Source of the DNA: Streptomyces sp. AP-93
GTDB taxonomy: Bacteria; Actinomycetota; Actinomycetes; Streptomycetales; Streptomycetaceae
Assembly: GCF_022808175.1 (NCBI RefSeq)
Contig: NZ_JALGBX010000038.1
Coordinates: forward strand, 1-60,730
Direction: 5' to 3'
DNA: 60,730 nucleotides
Part shown: positions 1 to 7,206 of the stretch, one piece after another
Layout: every line of letters begins with the position of its first letter
Numbering within the stretch: the stretch's first letter is position 1
Position numbers and translations under genes: made by a program
Notes under the pieces: model-generated
Databases searched by the model: none
What the model was told of the DNA's origin: nothing
The model's input: only the letters and a program-made list of their open reading frames with translations

Positions 1-37
1 CCCGCGGAGCGGGTACCTGAGCGCTGCGCGCTCAGGA
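1..37. other. Left telomere, palindromes I and II
   Basis: Palindrome I is CCCGC-GGA-GCGGG (bases 1-13). Palindrome II has arms CCTGAGCGC and GCGCTCAGG around TGC (bases 16-36). CCCGCGGAGCGGGT is the start of archetypal Streptomyces telomeres, where the 3' overhang folds and the terminal protein primes end patching. The sequence starts exactly at base 1, so the window seems to be a full molecule. Confidence 0.93.
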
Positions 38-395
38 GAGAAACGGCCTCGCGGCGCTCGGCCGAGGCGCCTTCGGCGCCTGCCCCTCCGCTTCGCTCCA
101 GGGCAGTGAACCGCCTCGCTGCGCTCGGCGGGCTCGGCTTCGCCGAGCTGGGGCCGGCCCTTCGGGCCGGGGTCCTGCGCTTCGCTTCGGACGGCCCGGG
201 TTACGCTGCGCTCCACCCGGGCCGGGCCCGCTGCGCGGGCCTGGAACTCCCGTACTGCGCACGGGAGGTGACCCCGTTTCACGGGGTCCTGGCCTTCGGC
301 CCGTTCAGGGTGTCCGCTTCGCTGCCACCCTGGTCCTTGCGGCTCCGCCTCCAGGACAAGGCCCGCTGACGCGGGCCCTGCCAGCAGTGACGCAG
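1..395. repeat. Left terminal inverted repeat
   Basis: This stretch matches the reverse complement of the last ~400 bases in a mosaic way: blocks of near identity alternate with diverged blocks. Shared blocks include the first 37 bases (one mismatch near base 15), GCGCTCGGCGGG, CGGCTTCGCCGAG, GGGCCGGGGTCCTGCGCTTC, and CGGCTCCGCCTCCAGGAC near the inner edge. Both copies are full of small GC-rich inverted repeats with GCTTCGC or GCTGCGC loops, as known for Streptomyces linear replicons. The inner edge coincides with the stop codon of the first gene. Confidence 0.93.
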
Positions 396-398
396 AGC

Positions 399-602
399 CT
401 AGAGCACGTGTACTTGTGAGGCCTGTGGCCCCCTGGGGCCCTGAATGATCTCGAACTCGACCCGATCTCCCTCCTGCAAGGCCCTGAACCCGTTGCCTTG
501 GACGTCCACGTGGTGCACGAAGACATCCGGGCCACCACCGTCCTGCTCGATGAAGCCGTACCCCTTCACCGAGTAGAACGACTTGACGCTGCCCTGAGCC
601 AT
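399..602 (-). CDS. Telomere-proximal cold-shock domain protein
   Basis: The product is 67 aa, a single cold-shock domain expected to bind single-stranded RNA or DNA in the cytoplasm. The RNP-1-like motif KGYGFIEQ and RNP-2-like VFVHH are present. The usual KWFN start of the fold reads KSFY, so one conserved aromatic is missing. I chose the ATG at 602 because a GGAGAGGA ribosome site lies just upstream; the longer reading frame has no such site. The gene runs toward the left end and stops at the inner edge of the terminal repeat. It has a counterpart at the other end: an RRM gene in mirror-image position. It differs clearly from the more standard cold-shock gene at 41548. Confidence 0.85.
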   Translation of the reverse strand: MAQGSVKSFYSVKGYGFIEQDGGGPDVFVHHVDVQGNGFRALQEGDRVEFEIIQGPRGPQASQVHVL

Positions 603-752
603 CCCTGTTCCTCTCCTGCGTCCACAAGCTGATCGCCGCGGTACGCGCCGATCCTCCCCTTGCCCAGGGGAGGGAAACCCGGACAACAGATCTTGAACCC
701 GACTGGGGGAACGAGAGGATGGAGCGGTACAGTCATCAGTATGCACCCGTTG

Positions 753-766
753 AGATGTAGTGTGTA
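753..766 (-). promoter_or_regulatory. 14-bp motif shared by both ends (left copy)
   Basis: On the transcribed strand this reads TACACACTACATCT, about 150 bases upstream of the cold-shock start. The same 14 bases occur in the same outward orientation upstream of the RRM gene at the right end, with further partial matches around both. A promoter or regulator site driving both end genes is an inference. Confidence 0.5.
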
Positions 767-769
767 GCA

Positions 770-1277
770 TACCGAGAATCTGGACACCACCGTCCGGCGG
801 GCTTCCCGCCTCTCCGAATTTCGTGGAGTTGTCGAATGCAGAACACCGATGGAATTGTACTGCGGCCGCATTTCCTGCGACCGGAATTTATTAGAGCTGA
901 TGGTATTTGGTCTCAGTGCATGGATCGACGTCAGCGTTGTGAAGGTCAGTCAAGGAGGATGCCTGACACGCCAGTTATCCAGAGTTGCACCCGTTGGCGC
1001 TGGTGCTGTGGTAAACGCGCGCGTTTGAAGACAGAAGGGGAAGATGCTTCTGACCTGCGGAGATGCTGGGCTAAGAGGCAAAAAACCCCCGGATCAGCGG
1101 CAAAAAACCGCCGCTTAGGGAGAGGTACCCGAGCGGGAGACTCGACACGCTCCTGCTGGGGTCGCGAAGTTGGAGGCGGTTTCTCGGAGGCTGTCCTGTA
1201 GGTTTCCGTTGTAACCGGCGGTTCGTCGGAGCTAACCGGCGAAAAAGTGCCTCTTAGCGGGGCGATGGGAGCAGTAC
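770..1277. other. Non-coding region with short direct repeats
   Basis: I see no convincing gene here. Two copies of GGCAAAAAACC lie at about 1076 and 1100, and two copies of TAACCGGCG at about 1214 and 1235, just ahead of the winged-helix operon. The two A-tracts are unusual in this GC-rich molecule. The region could hold operators or an origin-like element for the next two genes; nothing shows which. Confidence 0.4.
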
Positions 1278-1820
1278 ATGCCCACACGCAGAGGCCGCCT
1301 GGCCCTCGTCGACACCGGCACCGGCGAGGTGGTGGAGCCGAAGCCGAGGACGCCTCACCAGTTCGATGGCCAGGGGTACACCCTGCAGTCCAAGGGCGAC
1401 GAGGTGCCGCTCTACTCCCTCGGACTCACCGCTGCGGAGTGGGCGGCGATCGACTGGCTTCGGGAGCACGACGCCGCGCACGCGTACGTGAAGGTGACTC
1501 CGGACGACTTGGCCGCGGACATCCTGTGCAACCCGACCACGGCTCGGAAGTCGCTGTCCAGGCTGGTGAAGTTGGGACTGGTGCTCAAGCCGAGTCCGCG
1601 CGCGTCCGCGTACCAGCTGACTCCGCGGCGATACTGGGAAGGAGCGGGAAGCACGCAGGCCACGGCCACCAAGCGGCTTGATCCTCCTCGTGTCACCCCA
1701 GATGAGAAGGCGACCGTCCGGGTCGCCGAGAAGACGGCGGCCCAGCGAGAGCGTTCGGCCGATGCACAACCGAGGCCCCCTCGGCCTCGCCGAGCTGCAG
1801 GAGAGGTGGAGTCCCGATGA
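1278..1820 (+). CDS. Winged-helix (MarR-like) plasmid protein 1
   Basis: The product is 180 aa. A winged-helix DNA-binding region spans about residues 45-115: the helical stretch around YVKVTPDDLAADILCNPTTA and then ARKSLSRLVKLGLVL look like the recognition helix and wing of MarR/DnaD-like folds. The C-terminal ~60 residues are charged and probably disordered. The start ATG has GGGAG upstream, and the stop overlaps the next start (ATGA), so the two genes are translationally coupled. The second gene encodes a similar fold, so the pair may act as a heterodimeric regulator or as accessory replication proteins. No specific family is recognised. Confidence 0.75.
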   Translation: MPTRRGRLALVDTGTGEVVEPKPRTPHQFDGQGYTLQSKGDEVPLYSLGLTAAEWAAIDWLREHDAAHAYVKVTPDDLAADILCNPTTARKSLSRLVKLGLVLKPSPRASAYQLTPRRYWEGAGSTQATATKRLDPPRVTPDEKATVRVAEKTAAQRERSADAQPRPPRPRRAAGEVESR

Positions 1821-2227
1821 GCGTGCTGGCATTCGACCCCGAGCGAGACCTGGCCTCGCCTCCGCTCTACTCCCTCAACCTGTCCGGCGGACAGCGCAGC
1901 GTCCTGGCCTGGATAGAGGACCACGGTGGCCTCTTCAGCGCCATCGAGGTGCCCGTCACGGGGGTCGCGGCGGACTGCGGTAGTTCCGAGTCCACCGTCT
2001 ACGACGCGGTGAACAGGCTCACGGGCCTCGGCCTCCTGGTCCGGCACGAGAACGGGCTGTACCGCATCAACGCCCGCTACTTCTTCGCCACGAACCCCGA
2101 CGTCCGCCGGCTTCTCGCCACCGCGCTCTCCGACCCGCCAGTCACCCCCGACGGGCGCGCCCGCGCCCCGCGCAAGGTCGGCAACACCGAAGCACGCCGC
2201 CGCCGTGTCATCAGGCCCGTGGAGTAG
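1817..2227 (+). CDS. Winged-helix (MarR-like) plasmid protein 2
   Basis: The product is 136 aa. Residues ~20-85 form a winged helix: the recognition segment CGSSESTVYDAVNRLTGLGL is followed by LVRHENGLYRIN as the wing. Like its upstream neighbour it begins with PLYSL and a leucine-rich helix, which suggests an old tandem duplication. It overlaps the previous gene by 4 bases. The basic C-terminus (RRRRVIRP) could contact DNA. Two strong hairpins follow the stop. The role in replication or regulation is unknown. Confidence 0.75.
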   Translation: MSVLAFDPERDLASPPLYSLNLSGGQRSVLAWIEDHGGLFSAIEVPVTGVAADCGSSESTVYDAVNRLTGLGLLVRHENGLYRINARYFFATNPDVRRLLATALSDPPVTPDGRARAPRKVGNTEARRRRVIRPVE

Positions 2228-2273
2228 AAGCCTCACTGGCTGCACGTCATCCCTTTCCTCGAGGAAAAGTCGG

Positions 2274-2349
2274 CGGCGCTGTTCCCGAATTCGGGAACAG
2301 CGCCGTTCGCCTGTCTCGACGTCTTGTTCCAGAACTCTGGAACAAGACG
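2274..2349. terminator. Two tandem near-perfect palindromes
   Basis: The first is a perfect 32-base palindrome at 2274-2305 centred on GAATTC. The second, at 2320-2349, has 14-base arms around AC. Both share the core GTTCC...GGAAC. They follow the winged-helix operon and could terminate it. Their sequence similarity also suits a binding site for a dimeric regulator. Confidence 0.6.
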
Positions 2350-2358
2350 CAGGGCGTG

Positions 2359-2425
2359 TACGAGTCTTGATCAATCTACGGGATTCGCCCCCGTGATAAG
2401 TGCGGTATCCGAATCGTGCCATCGC
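2359..2425 (-). repeat. Imperfect inverted repeat flanking the crystallin gene, left copy
   Basis: The reverse strand here matches the forward strand at 3450-3525 over ~65 bases, with a nearly exact core (GGGCGAATCCC, then ATTGATCAAGACTCG). The two copies face each other around the secreted protein gene and the transposase remnant. Confidence 0.7.
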
Positions 2426-2497
2426 ACGGCGAACCCCTCCGCGTGTTGGATCAGGCCATTCGTGCGAATGGGGCGTCTTCGGGAGGCGGGGCGGGTG

Positions 2498-3013
2498 TCA
2501 GCTGAGCTCGAACGAACTCGCCCGGTTAAAGCAACCGACCTGGGTAAGGTCCCAGTGCTTGTGGATCCACTGGTCCCCGCACTCACCTTGGTAATTGATG
2601 TCGGACGAGAACCAGACGTCGCAATGGGCGCCGGTCTGGGTCGACACCGAGCTGACCCGGTCGTTCCACCCGCTCGGCATGGACGCGAACCTGAAGTCCT
2701 TGTCGCCCAGGGTGGCCGTGCAGTCGCGGGAGACGTAGACGTCGTAGGTCGCGCCCGCTGAGTTGTAGTTGACCCAGTCGTAGAACCTCACCGCCCACAC
2801 GGAGGCGGCGCCGGCGTACTCGTCAGCCTGCTCCAGGGTGGCGAAGCACCTCGGGGCGCTGCCGTCCAGGACCACCGAGCAGTGCTGGTTGGCGGCGGTC
2901 AGGTCGGCCGAACCGGGTTGGGCGGCTTCCGAGGTACCGACAGCCCACAGGCTCGTCGCCACTGTCAGACAGAACGTCATCCCGATCTTCGTCACCGCTC
3001 GGCGAATGCGCAT
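2498..3013 (-). CDS. Secreted beta/gamma-crystallin-like (I36-type) protein
   Basis: The product is 171 aa. A basic n-region, a hydrophobic stretch and TSEAAQ near residues 1-34 form a clear signal peptide, so the protein should be exported. The mature part is cysteine-containing and holds MPSGWNDRVSSVS, close to the W-N-D-x-[IV]-S-S motif of bacterial beta/gamma-crystallin folds and SMPI-type peptidase inhibitors. Six cysteines suggest disulfides. I chose the ATG at 3013 because GAGGAG lies upstream and the signal peptide begins there. The gene stands alone between inverted repeats and next to a broken transposase, which suggests acquisition. It might be a protease inhibitor or a killer-toxin-like protein; the sequence does not decide. 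Confidence 0.8.
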   Translation of the reverse strand: MRIRRAVTKIGMTFCLTVATSLWAVGTSEAAQPGSADLTAANQHCSVVLDGSAPRCFATLEQADEYAGAASVWAVRFYDWVNYNSAGATYDVYVSRDCTATLGDKDFRFASMPSGWNDRVSSVSTQTGAHCDVWFSSDINYQGECGDQWIHKHWDLTQVGCFNRASSFELS

Positions 3014-3173
3014 CAAGGGCTCCTCTTCTCGTGAGATCAGGCCGGGTGTGCGAATAGTGCGTTTGGTTTTCCCTCGATCGAACCGGCTTAGTCTGGCAGC
3101 TCCAGGACACGCTCCTACGCCCTTTGCATAAGAACGACGTGAATCCTCTTCTTGCGCGCGATTTACTTCCGTG

Positions 3174-3404
3174 TTAGCACTCCAGCAGTTTTTCGGTATC
3201 TGGCCAGGCCGAAACACTGCTGGAGTGCAGGGCCTCGAAGACCCCGCCGCCGCGCCACTGGCGGAAGCGGTTGCGCACGGTGGGCCAGGCGCCGAACTCG
3301 GCTGGCATTTCCCGCCACTGCGCACCCGCGCGAGACAGCCAGATCACGCCCTCGAACTGCGCGCGCAGCCTTGCGGGATACGGCCCGTACTCGCCGATCG
3401 GCAG
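3174..3404 (-). pseudogene. IS5-family-like transposase N-terminal remnant
   Basis: Reverse-strand translation gives LPIGEYGPYPARLRAQFEGV, then IWLSRAGAQWREMP and FGAWPTVRNRFRQWR. This matches the N-terminal domain seen in many IS5/IS4-type transposases ([IL]W..R.GA.WR..P..[FY]G.W.TV..RF..W). A stop codon precedes the fragment, there is no start, and a stop follows after 76 codons. The catalytic domain is absent. Confidence 0.75.
3178..3227. repeat. Hairpin at the end of the IS remnant
   Basis: CACTCCAGCAGT pairs with ACTGCTGGAGTG (12-base arms), and inside it TTTCGG pairs with CCGAAA. It overlaps the 3' end of the transposase fragment and may be two abutting inverted ends of a lost insertion sequence. 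Confidence 0.55.
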
Positions 3405-3449
3405 TTAAAACTCGACGTACTCTCGTCAGCTGTCTCCGCGTCATGCACT

Positions 3450-3525
3450 AGGAATTACCGGGTCCGCCCCTACCACCAGGGCGAATCCCACAAATTGATC
3501 AAGACTCGATACACACCCTAGAGCG
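3450..3525 (+). repeat. Imperfect inverted repeat flanking the crystallin gene, right copy
   Basis: This is the partner of 2359-2425 in opposite orientation. The segment from 3526 to 3861 holds no gene I can support. It contains CCGGTGAGTTCACCGG-type palindromes near 3720-3750 that recur in degraded form near 4620. Confidence 0.65.
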
Positions 3526-3861
3526 AGCGCCGGGGCCGGCCCCAGGGGACTTACGTGAGCGTCTGCGACGAAGTCCAGCGGCCGCACCAGAACGGTGAGA
3601 AGTGGCTCCGACAAGCATTCGACTGCCGGGCTGGGAGGTGGCCCGCCCACAAGCGCAGCCAGCAAGCACCTCCAGCGTGGGCTCGCTGGCCGCCGCGCTA
3701 GTGCCCTACCTGTTCCAGAGCCGGTGAGTTCACCGGCGAACTCACCGGAAACCTCCCCACCGCAGGTCACCGCGAGGGCCAAAGAGGATGCCGGGCGGCG
3801 GCCGGGGTGAGCGGCCTGGGCCGCTGCTCCGGGATGTCGGGCGGGGCGCGAGACTGTTTGG

Positions 3862-4059
3862 GTGAGTGAGCAGCGTCGCCCCCTGGGATCCGGACCCCAC
3901 CTGACCCCCGCACCGGACGGGCCGATGCGGCGCGGCCGTCTCGCCGCCGAACTCGCCGCCCCCGGCCCGGCGGTGCCCCCAGACGAGGAACAGGCGCCAG
4001 AGGCGGCCCTGAGGCCGCAGCGGCGGGTACTCGGCCCGGGTGGCACCGCAAGCGCCTAA
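3862..4059 (+). CDS. Small proline/alanine-rich protein, copy 1
   Basis: The product is 65 aa and unrecognised. The GTG start is supported by homology to the second copy at 5017: both begin with a QRRPLG block and share PAPDGP and RRGRLAAEL, with many synonymous differences. That is protein-level conservation, not just DNA duplication. There is no clear ribosome site, so the message may be leaderless. The 3' end overlaps a converging membrane-protein remnant, as in copy 2. Confidence 0.45.
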   Translation: MSEQRRPLGSGPHLTPAPDGPMRRGRLAAELAAPGPAVPPDEEQAPEAALRPQRRVLGPGGTASA

Positions 4060-4262
4060 GAGGGGCCGGCACCAGCGCCGGCCGGGCCGCCGCCCTGGAC
4101 GATCACGACGCGGACAGGGCGCAGGCTCGCGCCGAGCGCGGCCGCGGTGAGGCCGTTCTGGATGGGGTCGCCCAGGGCTGGCACCGCATAGGTGACGGCC
4201 GCGACGGTGGCCGAGACGGCGGTGGCGCCGAGCGCCAGGAGCAGCGGTGCCCGGGCCGGGTC
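4056..4262 (-). pseudogene. Broken copy of small membrane protein
   Basis: Reverse-strand translation gives PLLLALGATAVSATVAAVTY, then AVPALGDPIQNGLTAAALGAS. It is clearly related to the intact gene at 5208-5453 (YAVPALGDSIQTGL). An in-frame TAG lies just upstream and no start is available, so the N-terminus is lost. Confidence 0.6.
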
Positions 4263-4306
4263 CTCCCTCTACGGGTGTGGCCGAGGCGGCCAGCCAGCGG
4301 ACTTCG

Positions 4307-4570
4307 TCACTCCAGCGCCGTGGCGGCGTCGCGCCGCCGAAGGTCTTGCACCGCCAAGGCCACACCCCGGCCATCGGACAACAAGCCCCAGAGCCCGAGC
4401 GGGACAACAAGCCACCGCCACGCGGTATCGAAGCGCGTGACCACGGCGACTATGAAGATGAGCTGGATGACACAGAGCGCCAGGTTGCCCAGCAGGCGCA
4501 ACGCCGGATGCAGTCTCTTGTGTGGCACCACTTGGTACCAGGTCTTCTTCTCCACTTTCCCACCCCTCAT
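4307..4570 (-). CDS. Small two-helix membrane protein
   Basis: The product is 87 aa. Residues ~25-46 (LLGNLALCVIQLIFIVAVV) and ~52-75 are hydrophobic and form two likely membrane helices, with a basic N-terminus (KVEKKTWYQ). It is unrecognised. It lies just upstream, on the same strand, of the broken membrane-protein copy, so the two may once have formed an operon. Real gene status rests on the hydrophobic pattern and codon bias only. Confidence 0.5.
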   Translation of the reverse strand: MRGGKVEKKTWYQVVPHKRLHPALRLLGNLALCVIQLIFIVAVVTRFDTAWRWLVVPLGLWGLLSDGRGVALAVQDLRRRDAATALE

Positions 4571-5016
4571 TCAGCCCACAGGCGACCCTCGCCGCCGGGG
4601 TACTGCCCTACGTGTCCCGGCGCCGGTGACCTCACCGGTTTCCTCCCCACCGCAGGTCAGGGCGTTGCGGTGAGGACGTCCAGCCGTCGCGAGAGCGGCT
4701 GGACCCTTGAGTCCGTCGGCCCCGGTATTCCGACGGAATACCGGGGCCGGGGCGGCCCGGTCGTACTGCCCCAGAGCGCTCTGGGCACCGGCCCTGGCCC
4801 GCGCGCCCATGTCGGCGCGGACTGCGCACGAACCTAGCCTGTCCCCGCAGCCGCTCACGCCGCGTGCAAGCCTCCCGAGGCACTGGCCGGCGGCCCGCCG
4901 CCCAACGGCGCGGAGCAGTACGGTTTTGCGTTCCTGCGGCCGTACAGTGCGAGCGGTCTGACCTGCGGAAACCTTTGAGTTAAGGTCCCCGGCTGTTTTG
5001 GCGCGAGACTGTGCGG

Positions 5017-5211
5017 GTGGATGATCAGCGTCGCCCTCTGGGCACCGGCCCCCGCCAAGCCCCCGCCCCAGACGGGCCGGCCCGCCGTGGCCGTCTGGCG
5101 GCCGAACTCGCCGACCCCACCCCGGAGGTACCCGCGGCCGGGGAACCGGCGCCAGAAGCCGCCGTACGGCCGCCGCTGCGGATCCTCGGCACTGGCAGCG
5201 CCCGCACCTAG
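5017..5211 (+). CDS. Small proline/alanine-rich protein, copy 2
   Basis: The product is 64 aa, the paralogue of the one at 3862. The GTG start aligns with that of copy 1, and the upstream bases GGCGCGAGACTGT are conserved between the copies. The stop overlaps the stop of the converging membrane protein by 4 bases. The function is unknown. Confidence 0.45.
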   Translation: MDDQRRPLGTGPRQAPAPDGPARRGRLAAELADPTPEVPAAGEPAPEAAVRPPLRILGTGSART

Positions 5212-5453
5212 GCGGGGCCGTCACCGGCCGGGCCGCCGTCCTGGACGACGACCACGCGGACGGGGCGCAGGCTCGCGGCGACCGTGACTGCGGCGAGCCC
5301 GGTCTGGATGGAGTCGCCCAGGGCCGGCACCGCGTACGCGACGGCCGCGACGGCGCCCGCCAAGGCGAGGTAGCCCAGGGCCAGGAGCAGCGGGGCGAAC
5401 CAGCGCCGGGTGGACGGCTGCTGCGGCTGGGAGTCGATCGGGAGCGTGGTCAT
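5208..5453 (-). CDS. Small single/double-pass membrane protein
   Basis: The product is 81 aa. After a polar N-terminus (DSQPQQPSTRRW), the stretch FAPLLLALGYLALAGAVAAV leads into YAVPALGDSIQTGL. The ATG at 5453 has GGAAGGAC upstream. It is the intact member of a family with a broken copy at 4056 and a degenerate one near 6785. It converges on the small protein at 5017. The function is unknown. Confidence 0.6.
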   Translation of the reverse strand: MTTLPIDSQPQQPSTRRWFAPLLLALGYLALAGAVAAVAYAVPALGDSIQTGLAAVTVAASLRPVRVVVVQDGGPAGDGPA

Positions 5454-5769
5454 GACGGTGGTGTCCTTCCGGAGTGCTGCGGGATTTCCGCATGGCGGCA
5501 CCGTGCTGGACCACGCACCAAGCAGCGCAACCCCCAACGGCCCACCCATCAAGACCCCGAACCCCGAGCCCATTCAAGGAACCGCAGCCCCTCCAGCAAA
5601 ACCGGCCCTACCCCAGACCGCGCAGCCATTCAATAGCCAGCGCCAGCACACCAGCCCCGCCCGCCCCGACCCTCAACCACCCACACCCCCATAAAGAAAG
5701 TCCGGGCAATCACCAGCCGGAACAGGGGGTCTGAACAGGCACAACACGCCCGTACCGCCAGTGCACCTT

Positions 5770-5836
5770 CCCCCCATAGTTCCCCGGACACTTCCCCCCA
5801 CCTGTCCCCTGATCCCTCCCCCGATACTTCCCCCCA
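5770..5836 (-). other. Cluster of G-runs (possible G-quadruplexes)
   Basis: The reverse strand carries seven runs of 3-6 G within about 67 bases, including two copies of a GTGGGGGGAAGT-like unit. Four or more runs with short spacers meet the usual G-quadruplex pattern. No gene is convincing between 5454 and 6780. Confidence 0.5.
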
Positions 5837-6003
5837 CGTGTACCCGCGCCGCCAAGACTGCGGACGGCGCCAACCGCCCGTCATTCCGGGCAGACAGGCT
5901 TGCCCGCCCCCGGCCGGGGACCAAGGGCGGGAGGCTTGCCCGCCCCCGCTCCGCGCGGCAGGTCTCTCTGCGTGCTGTCCGACGAGTTCCCGGTCGAGGT
6001 CGC

Positions 6004-6075
6004 GCCTCTGGTCGCACTCCCGGTCGCGTCTCTGGTCCCGCCTCTGGTCGCACTCCAGGTCGCATCTCTAGTCGC
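6004..6075 (+). repeat. Tandem repeat, two 36-bp units
   Basis: Each unit begins GCCTCTGGTCGCACTCC. The second unit carries a few changes, and the internal GGTCGC core recurs every 9-18 bases. It has no coding value that I can support. Confidence 0.6.
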
Positions 6076-6358
6076 ATCGGGCGATGCCCCTGGCGCGTAC
6101 GAGTGCCGAGGTCAGCCCGGCGTTTCGGTCGAGTACCGGGCGCCGACTACTTCCTGGAGGGGCAGGGGCACTCGCCGCGGCCACAGCGGCTGAACCGGCC
6201 CGGGCCCGCCGGTCCCAGCGCCCCGCTGTTGCCCGACTTGGTGAGGTACTCGGCCCGGTGTCGCGCCGACAGACCGCCCCGCACGACAGGAGCCAGGCGA
6301 CAGCTCGCGGTCGGTCTATTCGGCAGCCAACTGGCCGCTGCTCGACGCGCAGAGTTGG

Positions 6359-6450
6359 GGCGGCCCGGTGGTACTACCCCCGGTCGAAGCGGGCACCGGG
6401 CGTCGCCCGCGCACGCCATATCGGCGCGGGCTGCAACCGACCCTAGCCGC
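6359..6450 (+). repeat. Diverged copy of 4751-4840
   Basis: Both stretches share GGCGGCCCGGT.GTACT, GGGCACCG, ATGTCGGCGCGG (with one change) and an ending of AACCTAGCC or GACCCTAGCC. With the copies at 3.86/5.01 kb, this shows that the left arm was built by repeated duplication and decay. Confidence 0.6.
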
Positions 6451-6784
6451 CCACCGGGACACGGCCCGTCGGCGGATGGAGGCTGGTCCTGGCACCTGAC
6501 ACCTGACACTGACACCGCCGCGCGCGGTGACCGCTCACCCCAGACCCGGCGGTGGAAGGCCCGCAAGGGCGCGAGCTCGTCAGGTGTCAGGACCCGAGAA
6601 CGCCCCGGGAGCTCGGGGGGAAGGACCCCCGGGGCGGTATGCATCCCAGCCCGCCCAACGAGCGAACACGCCACCAGTTCCGCCCCGGCCGCCAGCGCCT
6701 TGTGTGCACGAGCACGTGTGCACGCATTTCGCGCGCGAGACGCGACCGCCCGCCAACGTCCCCAGGGGGACACACCTCAGGAGA

Positions 6785-6960
6785 TGTCCGACCGTGGCGA
6801 TCGCGTTCTCAACGGGGTTACCCAGGGATGGCGCCACGTACGTGGCAGCGGCGACGGTCAGGGCGAGGTAGCCGGCGGTCAAGAGGCTGGGCAGTTCGCT
6901 GTTTGGTGAGGGATCGGGTCCATCGTTTGGTGAGGGATCGCTCGCGTATAAGGAATGACC
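6785..6960 (-). pseudogene. Degenerate third copy of small membrane protein
   Basis: Reverse-strand translation gives LLTAGYLALTVAAATYVAPS, then LGNPVENAI, aligned with the intact gene at 5208. The start is unclear: the upstream coding is a direct repeat (DPSPNDG, DPSPNSE) made by two copies of CGATCCCTCACCAAAC at 6900-6939. The downstream frame runs into unrelated sequence. Confidence 0.45.
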
Positions 6961-7206
6961 TATGACTGACTGACCTGATGATGAGCGAGTTTCGTCCCCC
7001 GCCGTAGGCGAAGTGCGGGTAGTCAAGGCGCTTAGCTGGCCGCACGGTTCTGGGCGTGCTGGGGGATGTCCCGACAGTTCGCGCGGACGAAGCCGGCCCC
7101 ACCTGCAACAGGACGCCACAGACGGCCCACTGAGCGCCTTTTAGGAGGCTCCTCGATCAGGGGGGCCGAAGTGTCTCGAGAGGCGCTCAGCGGCGCGCAC
7201 AGGCGG

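Noticed and set aside
836..1201. Short forward frame between the cold-shock gene and the winged-helix genes
   Set aside because: No ribosome site, codon use unlike the real genes, and it crosses the A-tract repeats.
1412..2422. Reverse-strand open frame of 336 codons
   Set aside because: Antisense to two well-supported winged-helix genes; composition is that of a shadow frame.
5761..6909. Open frame of 382 codons on the forward strand
   Set aside because: Extremely Arg/Pro-rich, crosses the tandem repeat and duplicated non-coding blocks, no domain and no ribosome site; typical of open frames in GC-rich non-coding DNA.
6900..6939. CRISPR-like direct repeat
   Set aside because: Only two 16-bp copies with an 8-bp gap; no array, and no CRISPR or cas genes were seen in the window.
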